Shown one piece after another: positions 46,839-57,932 of a stretch of 64,000 nucleotides of DNA (position 1 is the first letter of the stretch; each line of letters begins with the position of its first letter). A program made the translations under genes and the position numbers. The notes beneath the pieces were generated by a model that made no database searches, had not been told where the DNA came from, and saw only the letters and a list, made by a program, of their open reading frames with translations. Location: the NCBI RefSeq assembly GCF_014651875.1, contig NZ_BMXS01000024.1, forward strand, positions 1 through 64,000, written 5' to 3'. Source of the DNA: Litchfieldella qijiaojingensis (GTDB taxonomy: Bacteria > Pseudomonadota > Gammaproteobacteria > Pseudomonadales > Halomonadaceae).

Positions 46839-47969
46839 GTGGCCGTACCCGTAGTCGAACCTTCCCGCTATGACGAGCAGCTCGAGGCCAAGCGCGCGCG
46901 CCTCGCCACGCAGTTCGCGCGTTTTGCCCCGCCGCCGTTGGAGGTATATGCCTCGCCGGCGAGCCATTACCGGCAGCGCTGCGAGTTTCGGGTCTGGCAT
47001 GAGGGCGACGATCTCTTCTATGCCATGTTCGAGATCGACCCCGGTGACCCGAAGAAAAAACGCGTGATCCGTGTCGACGAATACCCGGTGGCCAGCCGGC
47101 GCATCAACGAACTGATGCCGCGCCTGCTGGACGCGGTGCGTGACAACCCGACGCTGCGGCGCAAGCTGTTTCAGGCTGAGTTCCTGACCACATTGTCCGG
47201 GGAGGCGCTGATCACCCTGATCTATCATCGCCCGCTGGACGACGAGTGGGAAGTCGAGACCCGTCGCCTGCAGAGCGAGCTCGGAGCGTCGATCATCGGT
47301 CGCTCGCGCAAGCAGCGTCGAGTACTGGAGCGTGACCACGTCTGGGAACGGCTGACAGTGGAAGGACGCGAGTTCGCCTACCAACAGGTCGAGAACAGTT
47401 TCACCCAGCCCAATGCCGAGATCTGCAAGGCGATGCTGGCCTGGGCGCGGGACGTGACTCGCGATAGCCGGGATCGCGACCTGGTCGAGCTGTATTGCGG
47501 CAACGGTAATTTCACCATCGCCCTGGCCGAGAATTTCCGGCGCGTGCTGGCCACCGAGATCTCGCGGACGTCGGTGGCCTCGGCCAAGGCCAATCTGGCG
47601 GCCAATCGTATCGACAACGTGACGGTGGCGCGCATGTCCGCTGAAGAGTTCTCCGCGGCGCTCAAGGGCGAAAAGGGGGGACGGCGAGTGGCCGAGATGG
47701 GGCTGGACGACTACGATTTCTCTACGGTGCTGGTCGACCCGCCGCGTGCCGGTCTCGATGCGCATAGTTGCGAACAGCTCAGCGGTTATCGGCGTATCGT
47801 CTACATTTCGTGTAACCCCGATACGCTGGAGGATAACCTGGAGCGCCTCGGACGCACTCACGCCATTACGCGCTTCGCGCTGTTCGACCAGTTTCCCTGG
47901 ACGCATCACTGCGAGTGCGGCGTTCTGCTGGAGCGGCGCTCACCGAGTCAAGAGGCAATGCACAACTGA
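46839..47969 (+). CDS. trmA: tRNA (uracil-5-)-methyltransferase
   Basis: A 376-residue SAM-dependent enzyme making ribothymidine 54 in all tRNAs. It shows the N-terminal YRQRCEFRVWHEGDDLFYAM and the SAM motif VELYCGNGNFTIALAENF. The catalytic cysteine is in IVYISCNPDTL and the C-terminal signature is FDQFPWTHHCECGVLL. It has no TRAM domain or iron-sulfur cluster, which fits TrmA rather than RlmC/RlmD. It begins shortly after murI on the same strand. Confidence 0.95.
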   Translation: MAVPVVEPSRYDEQLEAKRARLATQFARFAPPPLEVYASPASHYRQRCEFRVWHEGDDLFYAMFEIDPGDPKKKRVIRVDEYPVASRRINELMPRLLDAVRDNPTLRRKLFQAEFLTTLSGEALITLIYHRPLDDEWEVETRRLQSELGASIIGRSRKQRRVLERDHVWERLTVEGREFAYQQVENSFTQPNAEICKAMLAWARDVTRDSRDRDLVELYCGNGNFTIALAENFRRVLATEISRTSVASAKANLAANRIDNVTVARMSAEEFSAALKGEKGGRRVAEMGLDDYDFSTVLVDPPRAGLDAHSCEQLSGYRRIVYISCNPDTLEDNLERLGRTHAITRFALFDQFPWTHHCECGVLLERRSPSQEAMHN

Positions 47970-48108
47970 CATGCTCCATGTCAAAGGGTCAATTCGGTAG
48001 GGGTGAGGGCCGAGCTGCAGTAAGCTGGCGCGGGCGTGGTGGCAAAAGGCCACACCGTTCAACATCCCGCCGGTCGCAGGGGGCGATCGGCTCGAGCCGA
48101 GGTGATTG

Positions 48109-51100
48109 ATGCAACACGTTGCGATCGATGGCAAGCAGGAGCTTCTTGCCCAACTCCAGGAACAACTGGTGAAGCGGCTTCCCGGCGACAAGGTCGAGTC
48201 GGTCATGGCCTTCGCCGCCATTCTCTATTCACGGGCGTCCATCGAGGATCTGGCCGAACGCCGCCTCGACGATATCTATGGATCCTTGCTTGCCGTCTGG
48301 CACTTCTTCCAGACCCATGACCCAGCGTCGCCCAAGGTCCGCGTCTACAACCCGGATTTCGAAGAACATGGCTGGCAGTCGACCCATACGCAGGTCGAGG
48401 TGCTGCACCGGGACATGCCGTTTCTGGTCGACTCCGTGCGCATCGAACTCAACCGTCGCGGAATCACCGTGCATGCCATCCATAACGCTGTACTGGCAAC
48501 CCGGCGCGATACCAAGCATCACCTGGTAGAGCTGGCGCGTCCCGATGACAAGCATGCGCCCGAAGGGCGGGAGTCGCTGATCTGCATCGAGATCGACCGC
48601 CATTCCGATCCGGAGCTACTGGAAGACATCGAGAACAGCCTGCACGATGTGCTGCGCGACGTGCGTACCGCCGTGGCTGACTTCGAGCCTATGCGCGACA
48701 AGGTGAACATGGCGCTCAAGGAACTCAAGGCCAAGCGTCCCAAGCAGGTCGACAGTGGGGACCACAAGGAAGCCATCGCTTTCCTCGAGTGGCTTATTGC
48801 CGACAATTTCACCTTCCTGGGCTATGACGAATATGAAGTGGTCGATATCGGTGGCCACGACGAATTGCGCAAGATTCCCGGCAGCGAACTGGGCGTGTTC
48901 AAGCTCGACCAGCCCCGCTATCGCGAACGTATCCGCAACGACCAGGGCATCGATGGCGACCACTACGTACTGGTGCCCGAGCTGCTGTCGTTCGCCAAGA
49001 GCGCTTACCATGCCCGGGTGCATCGCCCCACCTATCCGGATTACATTTCCATCGATCGTTACGACGACAAGGGGCGTGTGATCGGTGAGCGGCGTTTCAT
49101 TGGGCTGTATTCCGCCAATGTCTACAACGATTCGCCGCGTCACATTCCGCTGCTCAGGCGCAAGATCCAGGCGGTCATGGAGGCCGCCGGGGTCAATCCG
49201 CATGGACATGACGCCAACCAGCTACGGCAGATCCTCAATGTCTATCCGCGCGATGACCTGTTCCAGACACCCACCGACGAATTGACGCGCACGGCGATCG
49301 GCATTCTCAATATTCGCGAGCGGCGCAGGGTGCGGCTATTCGTTCGCGAGGACCGCTTCGGCAAGTTCTATTCATGCCTGGTATTCGTACCGCGCGATGT
49401 GTTCTCCACCGATCTGCGCGTGCGTATCCAGAACCTGTTGTGCGAGGAACTCGATGCGACCTTCGGCGACTTCAATACCTATCTGTCGGAGTCGGTGCTG
49501 GCACGCATCCAATTGATCCTGCGTTTCAATCGCGACGAACCGGTTGAATACGACCTCAAGCGCATCGAGCAGAAAGTCGCCAACTTGGCACGCAACTGGC
49601 GCGATGACCTGCAGAACGCGATGGTCGAGGGCTTCGGCGAGGAACAGGCCAATCGCTTGATGGATCTCTACCGCGACGCTTTCCCCATTGGCTATCGCGA
49701 GGATTTCTCGGCTCGCACCGCCGTTTATGATGTCCACCATATCAGCGAGCTGGACGATGGTGCGCCGGTGGCGGTGTCGTTGTACCGTCTGGTGGAGGAA
49801 GAGGCCGACGGCGTCAACCTCAAGTTGTTCCACAGGGGCAGCCCTATTCCGCTTTCCGATGTACTCCCGGTGATGGAGAACCTTGGTTTGCGAGTGATCG
49901 GCGAACGCCCCTACGAGGTCGAGCGCAGTGACGGAAGCTACTGGATCCACGACTTCGATCTCGAGCATCATGCCAATGAGATCGTCAACCTGCAGGAGAT
50001 GCGCGAATCCTTCGTCGACGCCTTCAAGCGCATCTGGGTCGGCGAGGCGGAAAACGACGCCTTCAACCGGCTGATCATCGGCGCCAACCTGAGCTGGCGT
50101 GAAGTCGCCATGCTGCGTGCCTATGCCCGTTACCTGAAGCAGATTCGTTTCGGGCTCTCGCAGCTCTACATCGCTACCGCCCTGGCCGAGCATCCCGAGA
50201 TCACTCGCGAACTGGTGACCCTGTTCGAGTTGCGCTTCGATCCGGAGCAAAGCAACCGCGATGCCGAAATCGAGGGCTGTCTCGAGCGTTTGCATCGCCA
50301 GCTCGATGGTGTGGCGAGCCTCAACGACGACTTGCTGATACGCCGCTACATCGAATTGATCCAGGCGACACTGAGAACCAACTACTATCAGCCTGACGCC
50401 AACGGCGAGCTCAAGGGGTATCTCGCCTTCAAGCTCGACCCCGCACGCGTGCCGGATATCCCCAAACCGCGCCCGATGTACGAGATCTTCGTCTATTCAC
50501 CGCGTTTGGAAGGGGTACACCTGCGTGGTGGCAAGGTTGCCCGTGGTGGCCTGCGCTGGTCGGATCGCCGCGAGGACTTCCGCACCGAGGTCCTTGGCCT
50601 GGTCAAGGCCCAGCAGGTCAAGAACGCGGTGATCGTGCCGGTCGGGGCCAAGGGCGGATTCGTCTGCAAACGCCTGCCGGAAGGCGGCGACCGCGATGCC
50701 ATCCAGCAAGAGGGCATCGCCTGCTACAAGACCTTCATTCGCGCCCTGCTGGATGTCACCGACAATCTCGAGGGGGGCGAGGTGGTGCCGCCGAAGGCCG
50801 TGGTGCGCCATGACGACGACGACCCCTACCTGGTGGTCGCCGCCGACAAGGGCACCGCGACATTCTCCGATATCGCCAATGAGATCTCGCTGGAGTACGG
50901 GCATTGGCTGGGCGACGCCTTCGCGTCAGGCGGCGCCAATGGCTACGACCACAAGAAGATGGGCATTACCGCCAAGGGTGCCTGGGAGTCGGTCAAGCGT
51001 CACTTCCGCGAGATGGGCATCAATACCCAAGCCGACGAGTTCAGCGTACTGGGCATCGGCGACATGGGGGGCGACGTGTTCGGCAACGGCATGTTGCTGT

Positions 51101-52947
51101 CCGACAAGATTCGTCTGGTGGGCGCTTTCAACCACCTGCATATCTTCGTCGATCCCGATCCGGACGCTGCCGCGTCCTTCGCCGAACGCAAGCGTCTGTT
51201 CGAGTTGCCGCGCTCCAGTTGGGAGGACTACGACACCAAGCTGATTTCCAAGGGCGGTGGAATCTTCAAGCGCAGTGCCAAGTCGATTCCGATTTCCCCG
51301 GAAATGAAGGCTGTCTTCGACATCAAGGAAGATAAGCTTGCGCCCAACGACTTGATCCGAGCCATGCTCAAGTCGCGGGTCGATCTGATCTGGAACGGCG
51401 GCATCGGCACCTACGTCAAGGCCACGGAGGAGACCGATGCCGAGGTCGGCGACAAGGCCAACGACGCGCTGCGTATCAACGGCGTCGATCTCAATTGCCG
51501 GGTGGTCGGCGAGGGGGGCAATCTCGGTTTGACCCAGCGTGGTCGTATGGAAGCCGCCCGCAAGGGGGTGCGCGTCAATACCGACTTCATCGACAATGCC
51601 GGAGGCGTCAATTGCTCCGACCACGAGGTCAACATCAAGATCCTGCTCGATGATATCGTCAAGCGTGGCGACATGACCGACAAGCAGCGCAATCAACTGC
51701 TGGCCAGGATGACCGACGATGTCGCCAAGCTGGTGCTGATCAGTAATTATCGCCAGACCCAGGCGCTGTCGCTATCGGAGATCCTTTCCAAGGAAGGGTT
51801 GGGCCCCTATCGGCGTTTCATCAACGAGCTGGAAGCCAACGGGCAGCTCGATCGCGAGTTGGAGTTCCTGCCCAGCGACGAGGAACTACTGGAGCGCAGT
51901 AATGCTGGTGAAGGGCTGACATTGCCCGAACTGTCGGTACTGATCTCGTACGCCAAGAGCGTGCTCAAGGGTGACTTGATCGTCTCCGACGTGCCCGACG
52001 ACCCTTACATCCAGCAGCATCTCGAACGCATCTTCCCCAAGGTGCTGGTCGAACGCTTCAAGACCGAGATGTACGAGCACCGCCTCAGGCGCGAAATCGT
52101 CGCTACCCAGATCGCCAACGACATGGTCGATCATATGGGCATCGTCTTTGCGCGTCGCCTGATCGACACTACCGGGGCCAGCCGGGCGGAGATCGCCAGA
52201 GCTTATATCATCGCTCGCGACAGCTTCAATCTGAGCAGCCTGTGGCAGCAGATCGAAGCGCTCGACAATCAAGTCGACAGTCGCATCCAATACCGTATGA
52301 TGCTCGATCTGATGCGCTTGCTGCGCCGAGCGACGCGCTGGTTCCTGCGCCACCGTGCCGGCATGACCGTCAAGGACTGCATCGGTCACTTCGCACCGCG
52401 TTTGGCCCAGCTCCAGGAAAGTCTCGGCAAGCGCCTGCGTGGCGACGAGCGCGAAGCGTGGGACGCTCGCCGCGACCAGCTCACCGCGGCCGGTGTACCC
52501 GAGGCATTGGCCAGCGCCGTGGCCTCCACCAACAGCTTGTACGCGGGGCTCGGGATCATCGAAGCGGCCAAGCAGTCGGACGAGAAGATCCAACGGGTCG
52601 CCGAGGTCTTCTACGAGGTCGGTCATCGTCTCGAGCTGCCGGGTGTGATCGAGCGGATCAATTTGCTGGAGGTGCGCGACAGTTGGCAGGCACAGGCGCG
52701 AGAAACCTTCCGCGACGATCTCGACCGCCAGCAGTTGGCGCTGACCGTGGGCGTGCTGAAGCTCGACGATGCGCCACGCGAGGTGGAAGCTCGCGTCGAG
52801 CACTGGATCGAGCGCCACAGCGTCCTCTATCGGCGCTGGTGTGGCCTGCTTTCCGAGCTGCGTTCCGGTACCCAGGGCAGCTACCCGCTGTTCGCCGTGG
52901 CCATTCGCGAACTGGTCGATCTGGCTGAAAGCGATAGCGAAGGCTGA
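48109..52947 (+). CDS. gdhB: NAD-specific glutamate dehydrogenase, large 180-kDa type
   Basis: About 1612 residues, the GDH-180 class of proteobacteria. An N-terminal ~700-residue regulatory region with ACT-like domains is followed by the catalytic core. Visible there are the active-site lysine in [13 protein letters not shown], the nucleotide-binding [17 protein letters not shown] and [21 protein letters not shown], and [11 protein letters not shown] helical C-terminal domain follows. It oxidises glutamate to 2-oxoglutarate and ammonia, catabolically. GAGGTGAT precedes the ATG at 48109. It shares glutamate metabolism with gabT, alaA and murI in this window. A hairpin follows the stop. Confidence 0.95.
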   Translation: MQHVAIDGKQELLAQLQEQLVKRLPGDKVESVMAFAAILYSRASIEDLAERRLDDIYGSLLAVWHFFQTHDPASPKVRVYNPDFEEHGWQSTHTQVEVLHRDMPFLVDSVRIELNRRGITVHAIHNAVLATRRDTKHHLVELARPDDKHAPEGRESLICIEIDRHSDPELLEDIENSLHDVLRDVRTAVADFEPMRDKVNMALKELKAKRPKQVDSGDHKEAIAFLEWLIADNFTFLGYDEYEVVDIGGHDELRKIPGSELGVFKLDQPRYRERIRNDQGIDGDHYVLVPELLSFAKSAYHARVHRPTYPDYISIDRYDDKGRVIGERRFIGLYSANVYNDSPRHIPLLRRKIQAVMEAAGVNPHGHDANQLRQILNVYPRDDLFQTPTDELTRTAIGILNIRERRRVRLFVREDRFGKFYSCLVFVPRDVFSTDLRVRIQNLLCEELDATFGDFNTYLSESVLARIQLILRFNRDEPVEYDLKRIEQKVANLARNWRDDLQNAMVEGFGEEQANRLMDLYRDAFPIGYREDFSARTAVYDVHHISELDDGAPVAVSLYRLVEEEADGVNLKLFHRGSPIPLSDVLPVMENLGLRVIGERPYEVERSDGSYWIHDFDLEHHANEIVNLQEMRESFVDAFKRIWVGEAENDAFNRLIIGANLSWREVAMLRAYARYLKQIRFGLSQLYIATALAEHPEITRELVTLFELRFDPEQSNRDAEIEGCLERLHRQLDGVASLNDDLLIRRYIELIQATLRTNYYQPDANGELKGYLAFKLDPARVPDIPKPRPMYEIFVYSPRLEGVHLRGGKVARGGLRWSDRREDFRTEVLGLVKAQQVKNAVIVPVGAKGGFVCKRLPEGGDRDAIQQEGIACYKTFIRALLDVTDNLEGGEVVPPKAVVRHDDDDPYLVVAADKGTATFSDIANEISLEYGHWLGDAFASGGANGYDHKKMGITAKGAWESVKRHFREMGINTQADEFSVLGIGDMGGDVFGNGMLLSDKIRLVGAFNHLHIFVDPDPDAAASFAERKRLFELPRSSWEDYDTKLISKGGGIFKRSAKSIPISPEMKAVFDIKEDKLAPNDLIRAMLKSRVDLIWNGGIGTYVKATEETDAEVGDKANDALRINGVDLNCRVVGEGGNLGLTQRGRMEAARKGVRVNTDFIDNAGGVNCSDHEVNIKILLDDIVKRGDMTDKQRNQLLARMTDDVAKLVLISNYRQTQALSLSEILSKEGLGPYRRFINELEANGQLDRELEFLPSDEELLERSNAGEGLTLPELSVLISYAKSVLKGDLIVSDVPDDPYIQQHLERIFPKVLVERFKTEMYEHRLRREIVATQIANDMVDHMGIVFARRLIDTTGASRAEIARAYIIARDSFNLSSLWQQIEALDNQVDSRIQYRMMLDLMRLLRRATRWFLRHRAGMTVKDCIGHFAPRLAQLQESLGKRLRGDEREAWDARRDQLTAAGVPEALASAVASTNSLYAGLGIIEAAKQSDEKIQRVAEVFYEVGHRLELPGVIERINLLEVRDSWQAQARETFRDDLDRQQLALTVGVLKLDDAPREVEARVEHWIERHSVLYRRWCGLLSELRSGTQGSYPLFAVAIRELVDLAESDSEG

Positions 52948-52974
52948 ACCTTCGTCCCTCTCACCGGGAACGAT

Positions 52975-52998
52975 GAACTCCGCCGCATGGCGGAGTTC
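52975..52998 (+). terminator. Hairpin downstream of gdhB
   Basis: Perfect 10-bp stem GAACTCCGCC/GGCGGAGTTC with GCAT loop, 27 bases after the gdhB stop. It lacks a clear T-run. Confidence 0.6.
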
Positions 52999-53020
52999 GT
53001 CGTTGAGGGCTGGCTTGCGC

Positions 53021-53026
53021 TATAAT
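53021..53026 (+). promoter_or_regulatory. -10 element of the pyrD promoter
   Basis: A consensus TATAAT 49 bases before the pyrD start and just after the gdhB hairpin. The -35 is weak. Confidence 0.55.
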
Positions 53027-53074
53027 CGCCGCCCCATGCTTACGCTTTGCCGTCCCCCATCTTTGAGGAGTCCC

Positions 53075-54154
53075 ATGTACGCCCTGGCCCGATCCCTACT
53101 GTTTCGACTCGATCCGGAAACCGCCCATGGCGTGACGCTCTCCGCGCTGGATACGGCTCACCGGTTGGGACTGGTCGCGCGTTTGGCTGGAGGCACGCGG
53201 GTCGACGACCCGGTTGAGTTGATGGGGCTGCGCTTTCCCAACCGGGTGGGGCTGGCGGCGGGGCTGGACAAGAACGCCGACCATCTCGATGCGCTGGGGG
53301 CGCTCGGTTTCGGCTTCGTCGAGGTCGGTACCGTCACCCCCCGGCCTCAGGATGGCAATCCTCGGCCGCGGCTGTTCCGGTTACCCCAACGCCGGGCAAT
53401 CATCAATCGCATGGGCTTCAATAATGCCGGCGTCGACCACTTGGTCGCGCGGGTGAGAGAAAGTCGCTATGACGGCGTGATCGGTATCAATATCGGCAAG
53501 AACCTGACCACACCAGTGGAACGGGCGGTGGACGACTACCTGATCTGTCTTGACCGGGTACATGCGCATGCTCACTACATTACCGTGAACATTTCCTCCC
53601 CCAATACGCCGGGGCTGCGTAACCTGCAGTTCGGCGAGCATCTGGATGAGCTGCTCGGCGCGCTACGCGAGGAAGCCTCGCGGCTGGATCGGAATAGTGG
53701 GCGACGAGTGCCCTTGACGGTGAAGATCGCCCCGGACATGACCGCCGACGAAGTCGTCTTGGTCGCCCGCGCGCTCAATGCCAACGCCATCGATGGCGTG
53801 ATCGCCACCAACACCACCGTCTCGCGTGAAGCCGTGGCCGGTTTGCCGCATGCCGACGAGCAAGGCGGGCTTTCCGGCGCGCCGGTCTTCGAGGCATCCA
53901 ACGCAGTGATCCGCGAGTTGCGCCGTCACCTGCCGAGTATGCCGATCATCGGCGTGGGCGGCATCGAAAGCGGCGAGACCGCCGTGGCCAAGTGTCAGGC
54001 GGGTGCTGACCTGGTTCAGCTCTATTCGGGCTTTGTCTATCGCGGTCCTGCGCTGGTCAGGGAGTGCGCACGGGCGCTGCACGCGACAGCACGTATGGAG
54101 CACGAAGCGCTGGAAGGGCGCCAGGTTCTGGACGAACATTCGGGAAGGAATTGA
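53075..54154 (+). CDS. pyrD: Dihydroorotate dehydrogenase (quinone), class 2
   Basis: A 359-residue FMN enzyme of the inner membrane, oxidising dihydroorotate to orotate with quinone in pyrimidine synthesis. The N-terminal helices ([19 protein letters not shown]) form the quinone tunnel. NRMGFNNAG, the catalytic serine in [14 protein letters not shown] and the FMN-phosphate GVGGIESGE are visible. GAGGAG lies upstream. It is followed by a hairpin shared with the convergent rmf gene. Confidence 0.95.
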   Translation: MYALARSLLFRLDPETAHGVTLSALDTAHRLGLVARLAGGTRVDDPVELMGLRFPNRVGLAAGLDKNADHLDALGALGFGFVEVGTVTPRPQDGNPRPRLFRLPQRRAIINRMGFNNAGVDHLVARVRESRYDGVIGINIGKNLTTPVERAVDDYLICLDRVHAHAHYITVNISSPNTPGLRNLQFGEHLDELLGALREEASRLDRNSGRRVPLTVKIAPDMTADEVVLVARALNANAIDGVIATNTTVSREAVAGLPHADEQGGLSGAPVFEASNAVIRELRRHLPSMPIIGVGGIESGETAVAKCQAGADLVQLYSGFVYRGPALVRECARALHATARMEHEALEGRQVLDEHSGRN

Positions 54155-54155
54155 A

Positions 54156-54180
54156 AAGGCCCGTGGGGGACACGGGCCTT
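54156..54180. terminator. Terminator between convergent pyrD and rmf
   Basis: A 10-bp stem AAGGCCCGTG/CACGGGCCTT with GGGGA loop. In the leftward direction it is followed by TTTTCAA, so it is best as the rmf terminator. It may also serve pyrD. Confidence 0.8.
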
Positions 54181-54223
54181 GAGGGGCTTCACCAAAAGAA
54201 ATTGGTGAAAGGTGAGCCGAGGG

Positions 54224-54430
54224 TCACATCACCATGGGGTTCTTGTGAATGCCGGAGACACCCGTCATGCCGGCCCATTGATCCCCACGACCTTCACGCC
54301 AACCGCTCATCCAGTATTCTCGTAGATTGACATCCTGACTAGGGCAGTCATCTCGGGAACGGCCACTAATACCGGCTTTGTAGCCGTGAACATAAGCACG
54401 CTGGAAGCGATCACGTTTCTGTCGTTTCAT
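54224..54430 (-). CDS. rmf: Ribosome modulation factor
   Basis: Sixty-eight residues with the family pattern KRDRFQRAYVHGYKAGISG, CP, LREYWMSGWREGRGDQW. RMF binds the 30S/50S ribosome in stationary phase and drives 70S dimerisation (100S hibernation). AGAGG precedes the start. It converges with pyrD and is divergent from rlmL; the pyrD-rmf-rlmL neighbourhood is also found in E. coli. Confidence 0.95.
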   Translation of the reverse strand: MKRQKRDRFQRAYVHGYKAGISGRSRDDCPSQDVNLREYWMSGWREGRGDQWAGMTGVSGIHKNPMVM

Positions 54431-54684
54431 CGGATGACCTCTTTGACGAACCAGTTGTATCTAAACCAGTTTTTGGAAAGCAGGTGACACGGCGAACAAG
54501 CGGCAGCACTTGCTCCTCGCCCACCTGAGGCGTCCGCGGACATCATACGCATGCGTTACTAGTAGCTACTCCTTTTACATCTAGCGCAAAATGCCACTTG
54601 CTGTCGACAAGCGATTTGGCATAAGGGCATTATCAAAACGAAGTTACAGATATATGTCAGGCGTGCGCACCGATCGAAAATCTT
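54431..54684. promoter_or_regulatory. Intergenic region between divergent rmf and rlmL
   Basis: A 254-base, locally AT-rich stretch that must hold the promoters of both genes. I see no clear consensus promoter, operator or repeat in it. Confidence 0.3.
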
Positions 54685-56892
54685 ATGAGTGATGAGCAAT
54701 TGACTGATTCCATGGCGTTTTTCGCCACCTGCCCCAAGGGTCTCGAAACGCTGTTGGCCACGGAGCTGGAAGGCTTGGGTGGCACGACCACCAAGACCAC
54801 AGTGGCAGGAGTTCACTTCCAGGCCACTCTCGAGGTCGGCTACCGCGCCTGTCTTTGGTCACGCCTGGCCAATCGCTTCATCCTGTGTCTGGCTCGTGAG
54901 GAAGGGGTGGAGCGGCCCGAACAGGTGAAGGATGTCGCTCAGTCCTTGGACTGGCACGACCATTTGCGTCCTGGTACCACTATGGCGGTGGACTTTCATG
55001 GCTTGTCGGACCATATCCGTCATACCCGCTTCGGTGCCCAGGTAGTCAAGGATGGGGTGGTCGACAGTCTGCGCGCCGCTGGGCGGGCGCGTCCCGATAT
55101 CGACCCCCGCCATCCCGACCTGCGGCTCTATGCTCACCTGCATCGCGGGCGCCTGATGCTGGGCATCGACCTTTCCGGCGATAGCCTGCACAAGCGCGGT
55201 TACCGGCGTGAACTGGGTCATGCGCCACTCAAGGAGAATCTTGCCGCAGCGCTGCTGGTGCGCGCCGACTGGCCAGAGCGTGCCAAGGCCGGCGAGGCAT
55301 TGATCGACCCCATGTGCGGTTCCGGGACACTGCTGATCGAAGCGGCGCTGATGGCGGCCGACATGGCTCCCAATATCGCCCGTCAGCGCTTCGGTTTCCA
55401 CGGCTGGGCCGGTCATGAGCCGGCTTTGTGGCATGAGCTCAAGCGCGAGGCCGAGGCGCGAGCCAGCATCGGTCGCAAGCGCTGCAAGGCGCGTCTCTAT
55501 GGCTTCGATCAGAGCCCGCAAGCGATCGCCGCCGCCAAGGCCAATGCCATGCGCGCGGGGATTCCGGCGCTGATCAAACTCGAGGGAGCATCAGTGGCGC
55601 AATTGACACGCCCCGAGAGCCTGCCCGCCGATGCCCACGGGTTGCTGATCACCAATCCGCCCTACGGCGAGCGCTTGGGGGAATTGCCGGGGCTGGTGCC
55701 GCTGTATGCCGATCTGGGTGCTCGAACGAGGCAACATTTTCCCGGCTGGCGGCTGGCGCTGTTCACCGGTAACCCGGATCTTGGTCATCGCACCGGGCTG
55801 CGTGCCGACAAGCAGTACGCCTTCAAGAACGGCCCGCTCGATTGCAAATTGCTGTTGATCGAGATTCCCGATGCAGGTGGCGAGCCGGCCGCTAAAGCGG
55901 ACCACGAGGCTCCGTCCCGGCCAGCGCGCTCGGAAGGAGCGCAGATGTTCGCCAACCGCTTGGAGAAGAACCTCAAGCGCCTGAAGAAGTGGCTCGAGCG
56001 ATCCGGCGAGAGCTGCTATCGGCTGTATGACGCCGACATGCCGGAGTATGCCCTGGCCATCGATGTCTATGGCGACCGCGTGCATGTCCAGGAATATGCG
56101 CCACCCAAATCGATCGACCCTTCGCAGGCACAGCGCCGCCTGCTCGATGCCTTGGGTGTGATTCCCGACGTGCTCGGCGTGAAGGCCGAGCACGTCCACT
56201 TCAAGCAGCGCGAGCGCCAGGCCGGCAAGGCGCAGTACCAGAAGCAGGCCACCAGTGGAGAGCGTTACCAGGTGCGCGAGGGGCGGGCAAAGCTGTGGGT
56301 CAACCTACGCGATTACCTGGACACTGGATTGTTCCTCGACCACCGCCCGGTGCGCCGGATGCTGGCCGAGATGGCTCCCGGCAAGCGTTTTCTCAATCTG
56401 TTCTGCTACACCGGTGCCGCCACCGTCCAGGCGGCACTGGGAACCGAGCAGCAAGGGGGGGCCAGCGACAGTGTCAGTGTCGATCTGTCCAATACCTATC
56501 TGGACTGGGCGCGCGACAACATCGCCCTGAATCGGCTCGACCCCAGCCGCCATCGCGTGGTGCGCGACGATTGCCTGCACTGGCTGGAAACCGCCGGCAG
56601 CGAGTTCGATCTGATCTTCCTCGACCCGCCGACCTTCTCCAACTCCAAGCGCATGGAGGGAACCCTGGACATCCAGCGCGATCACATTCGCTTGGTCGAG
56701 CTGGCCATGGCTCGGTTAGCTCCTGGCGGGACGCTGGTGTTCTCCAATAACCAGCGGCGTTTCAAGCTCGATGACGCGCTTGTCGAGCGCTACGTGGTGG
56801 AGGATATCTCGGCGAAGACCTTCGATCCGGATTTCACGCGCCGCCCCAACCTGCATCATTGCTTCCTGATTCGCCACCGAGAGGCGACATGA
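54685..56892 (+). CDS. rlmL: Fused 23S rRNA methyltransferase RlmKL
   Basis: A 735-residue two-headed enzyme. The N-terminal half has a THUMP domain and the RlmL m2G2445 methylase, with LIDPMCGSGTLLIEAALMA and ITNPPYGERLG. The C-terminal half is the RlmK m7G2069 methylase, with KRFLNLFCYTGAATVQAALG and FLDPPTFSNSKRMEG. Length and order match the gammaproteobacterial fused form. Its stop overlaps the next start (ATGA), coupling it to a small thioredoxin-fold protein. Confidence 0.95.
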   Translation: MSDEQLTDSMAFFATCPKGLETLLATELEGLGGTTTKTTVAGVHFQATLEVGYRACLWSRLANRFILCLAREEGVERPEQVKDVAQSLDWHDHLRPGTTMAVDFHGLSDHIRHTRFGAQVVKDGVVDSLRAAGRARPDIDPRHPDLRLYAHLHRGRLMLGIDLSGDSLHKRGYRRELGHAPLKENLAAALLVRADWPERAKAGEALIDPMCGSGTLLIEAALMAADMAPNIARQRFGFHGWAGHEPALWHELKREAEARASIGRKRCKARLYGFDQSPQAIAAAKANAMRAGIPALIKLEGASVAQLTRPESLPADAHGLLITNPPYGERLGELPGLVPLYADLGARTRQHFPGWRLALFTGNPDLGHRTGLRADKQYAFKNGPLDCKLLLIEIPDAGGEPAAKADHEAPSRPARSEGAQMFANRLEKNLKRLKKWLERSGESCYRLYDADMPEYALAIDVYGDRVHVQEYAPPKSIDPSQAQRRLLDALGVIPDVLGVKAEHVHFKQRERQAGKAQYQKQATSGERYQVREGRAKLWVNLRDYLDTGLFLDHRPVRRMLAEMAPGKRFLNLFCYTGAATVQAALGTEQQGGASDSVSVDLSNTYLDWARDNIALNRLDPSRHRVVRDDCLHWLETAGSEFDLIFLDPPTFSNSKRMEGTLDIQRDHIRLVELAMARLAPGGTLVFSNNQRRFKLDDALVERYVVEDISAKTFDPDFTRRPNLHHCFLIRHREAT

Positions 56893-57218
56893 TCCGACTG
56901 ACGCTGTATACCACCTTGGGCTGCCATCTGTGCGACGAGCTCGAGCACCATCTCGCCAGCTTGAGTGTGGCTGAGGTCATCCTCGAACGGGTCGAAATCG
57001 CTGACGACGATGCCCTGATGGCGCGCTACGGTGAACGGATCCCTGTATTGGTAGACGCAAGCGGAGCGGAACTGGAGCGAGGTTTCGAGCCTGAGTGTCT
57101 AGCGGCATGGCTGGCCGAGCGCGGCTGGCTGCGCAAAGAGGCGTTGGAGACTACCGAAGCGCCAATCAGCGAACCGAAGGGAGCGTATCTACGCCGCGGG
57201 CGGAGGTTTCTGGGGTAA
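56889..57218 (+). CDS. Glutaredoxin-like family protein
   Basis: A 109-residue thioredoxin-fold protein with the redox motif CHLC in TTLGCHLCDELEH and the cis-proline in ERIPVLVD, fitting the glutaredoxin-like (DUF836) family. The partner is unknown. It overlaps rlmL by four bases. The last ~25 residues are basic and probably disordered. Confidence 0.88.
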   Translation: MIRLTLYTTLGCHLCDELEHHLASLSVAEVILERVEIADDDALMARYGERIPVLVDASGAELERGFEPECLAAWLAERGWLRKEALETTEAPISEPKGAYLRRGRRFLG

Positions 57219-57248
57219 TGCCGGCATTCTCGAATGGCGCCAACGTCA

Positions 57249-57523
57249 TCGCGCAGCGGAGCTGCGCTCCCACGACATTGGAACATTGCGGGGGTGGGTG
57301 GGAGCGCAGATTTTCTGCGCGATCCGGCCGTCAGGCCGGCCTGACGGCCGGATCGCCGCCACGGCGGCTCCTACAGAACAATGGGGCACCGCCAATGTGT
57401 AGGCGCGCCCGTGGGCGCGATGAATGGGCCACCTAAGCCGGCCTGACGGCCGGATCGCCGCCACGGCGGCTCCTACAGGAAAATGGGGCACCGCCAATGT
57501 GTAGGAGCGACCGTGGTCGCGAT
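57249..57523. repeat. REP-like palindrome cluster with a 102-bp direct duplication
   Basis: This fills most of the 319-base gap after the glutaredoxin-like gene. It contains several GTAGGAGC/GTGGGAGC-type palindromes at about 57249, 57298, 57398 and 57500. A perfect 34-bp palindrome lies at 57321-57354 (GATCCGGCCGTCAGGCC and its complement). A direct repeat starts at 57335 and 57437 (offset 102). No gene is seen. Confidence 0.9.
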
Positions 57524-57537
57524 GGAGATGGCCAGAT

Positions 57538-57819
57538 TCAGGCATTATCCAACAGCGACAACTGCCTGACGGCGTCGCGTCCTTCGGGGGAGTCGGCCTG
57601 GGCTTCGAGCACCTTGCGGAAGCCGCGTGAGGCCTGAATGGTTGCTACGTCGTCGAGCCACATCATGGCCTGCGCGTGGTCGTCGGCAAGCTGATGCTTG
57701 AGACCACCGAACTGGGTACCGATCTGCCCCCAGGCTCGGCTGAAGATCCAGTCGCCGAACATGTCCTGATGAATATGCACCAGCACATAGTCATGGTCAC
57801 TTTCCCAGCGAACGATCAC
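57538..57819 (-). CDS. Small WGR-like domain protein
   Basis: Ninety-three residues. DYVLVHIHQDMFGDWIFSRAWG followed by IGTQFGG and a C-terminal helix (RGFRKVLEA) fit a stand-alone WGR-like domain. That domain is otherwise found in PARP and MolR-type proteins and may bind nucleic acid. The function of the stand-alone form is unknown. It is divergent from pdxB with ~110 bases between. Confidence 0.7.
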   Translation of the reverse strand: MIVRWESDHDYVLVHIHQDMFGDWIFSRAWGQIGTQFGGLKHQLADDHAQAMMWLDDVATIQASRGFRKVLEAQADSPEGRDAVRQLSLLDNA

Positions 57820-57932
57820 GGCGACTCCTGCGTGGACGGTGAACCTATACGGTTCTTGCGTGCTATGTTAGGGCGCTATTGTAAAGGCTTGGGCGTGCCG
57901 GACAAGACATCATCGCCAGGAGGGACTTCATC

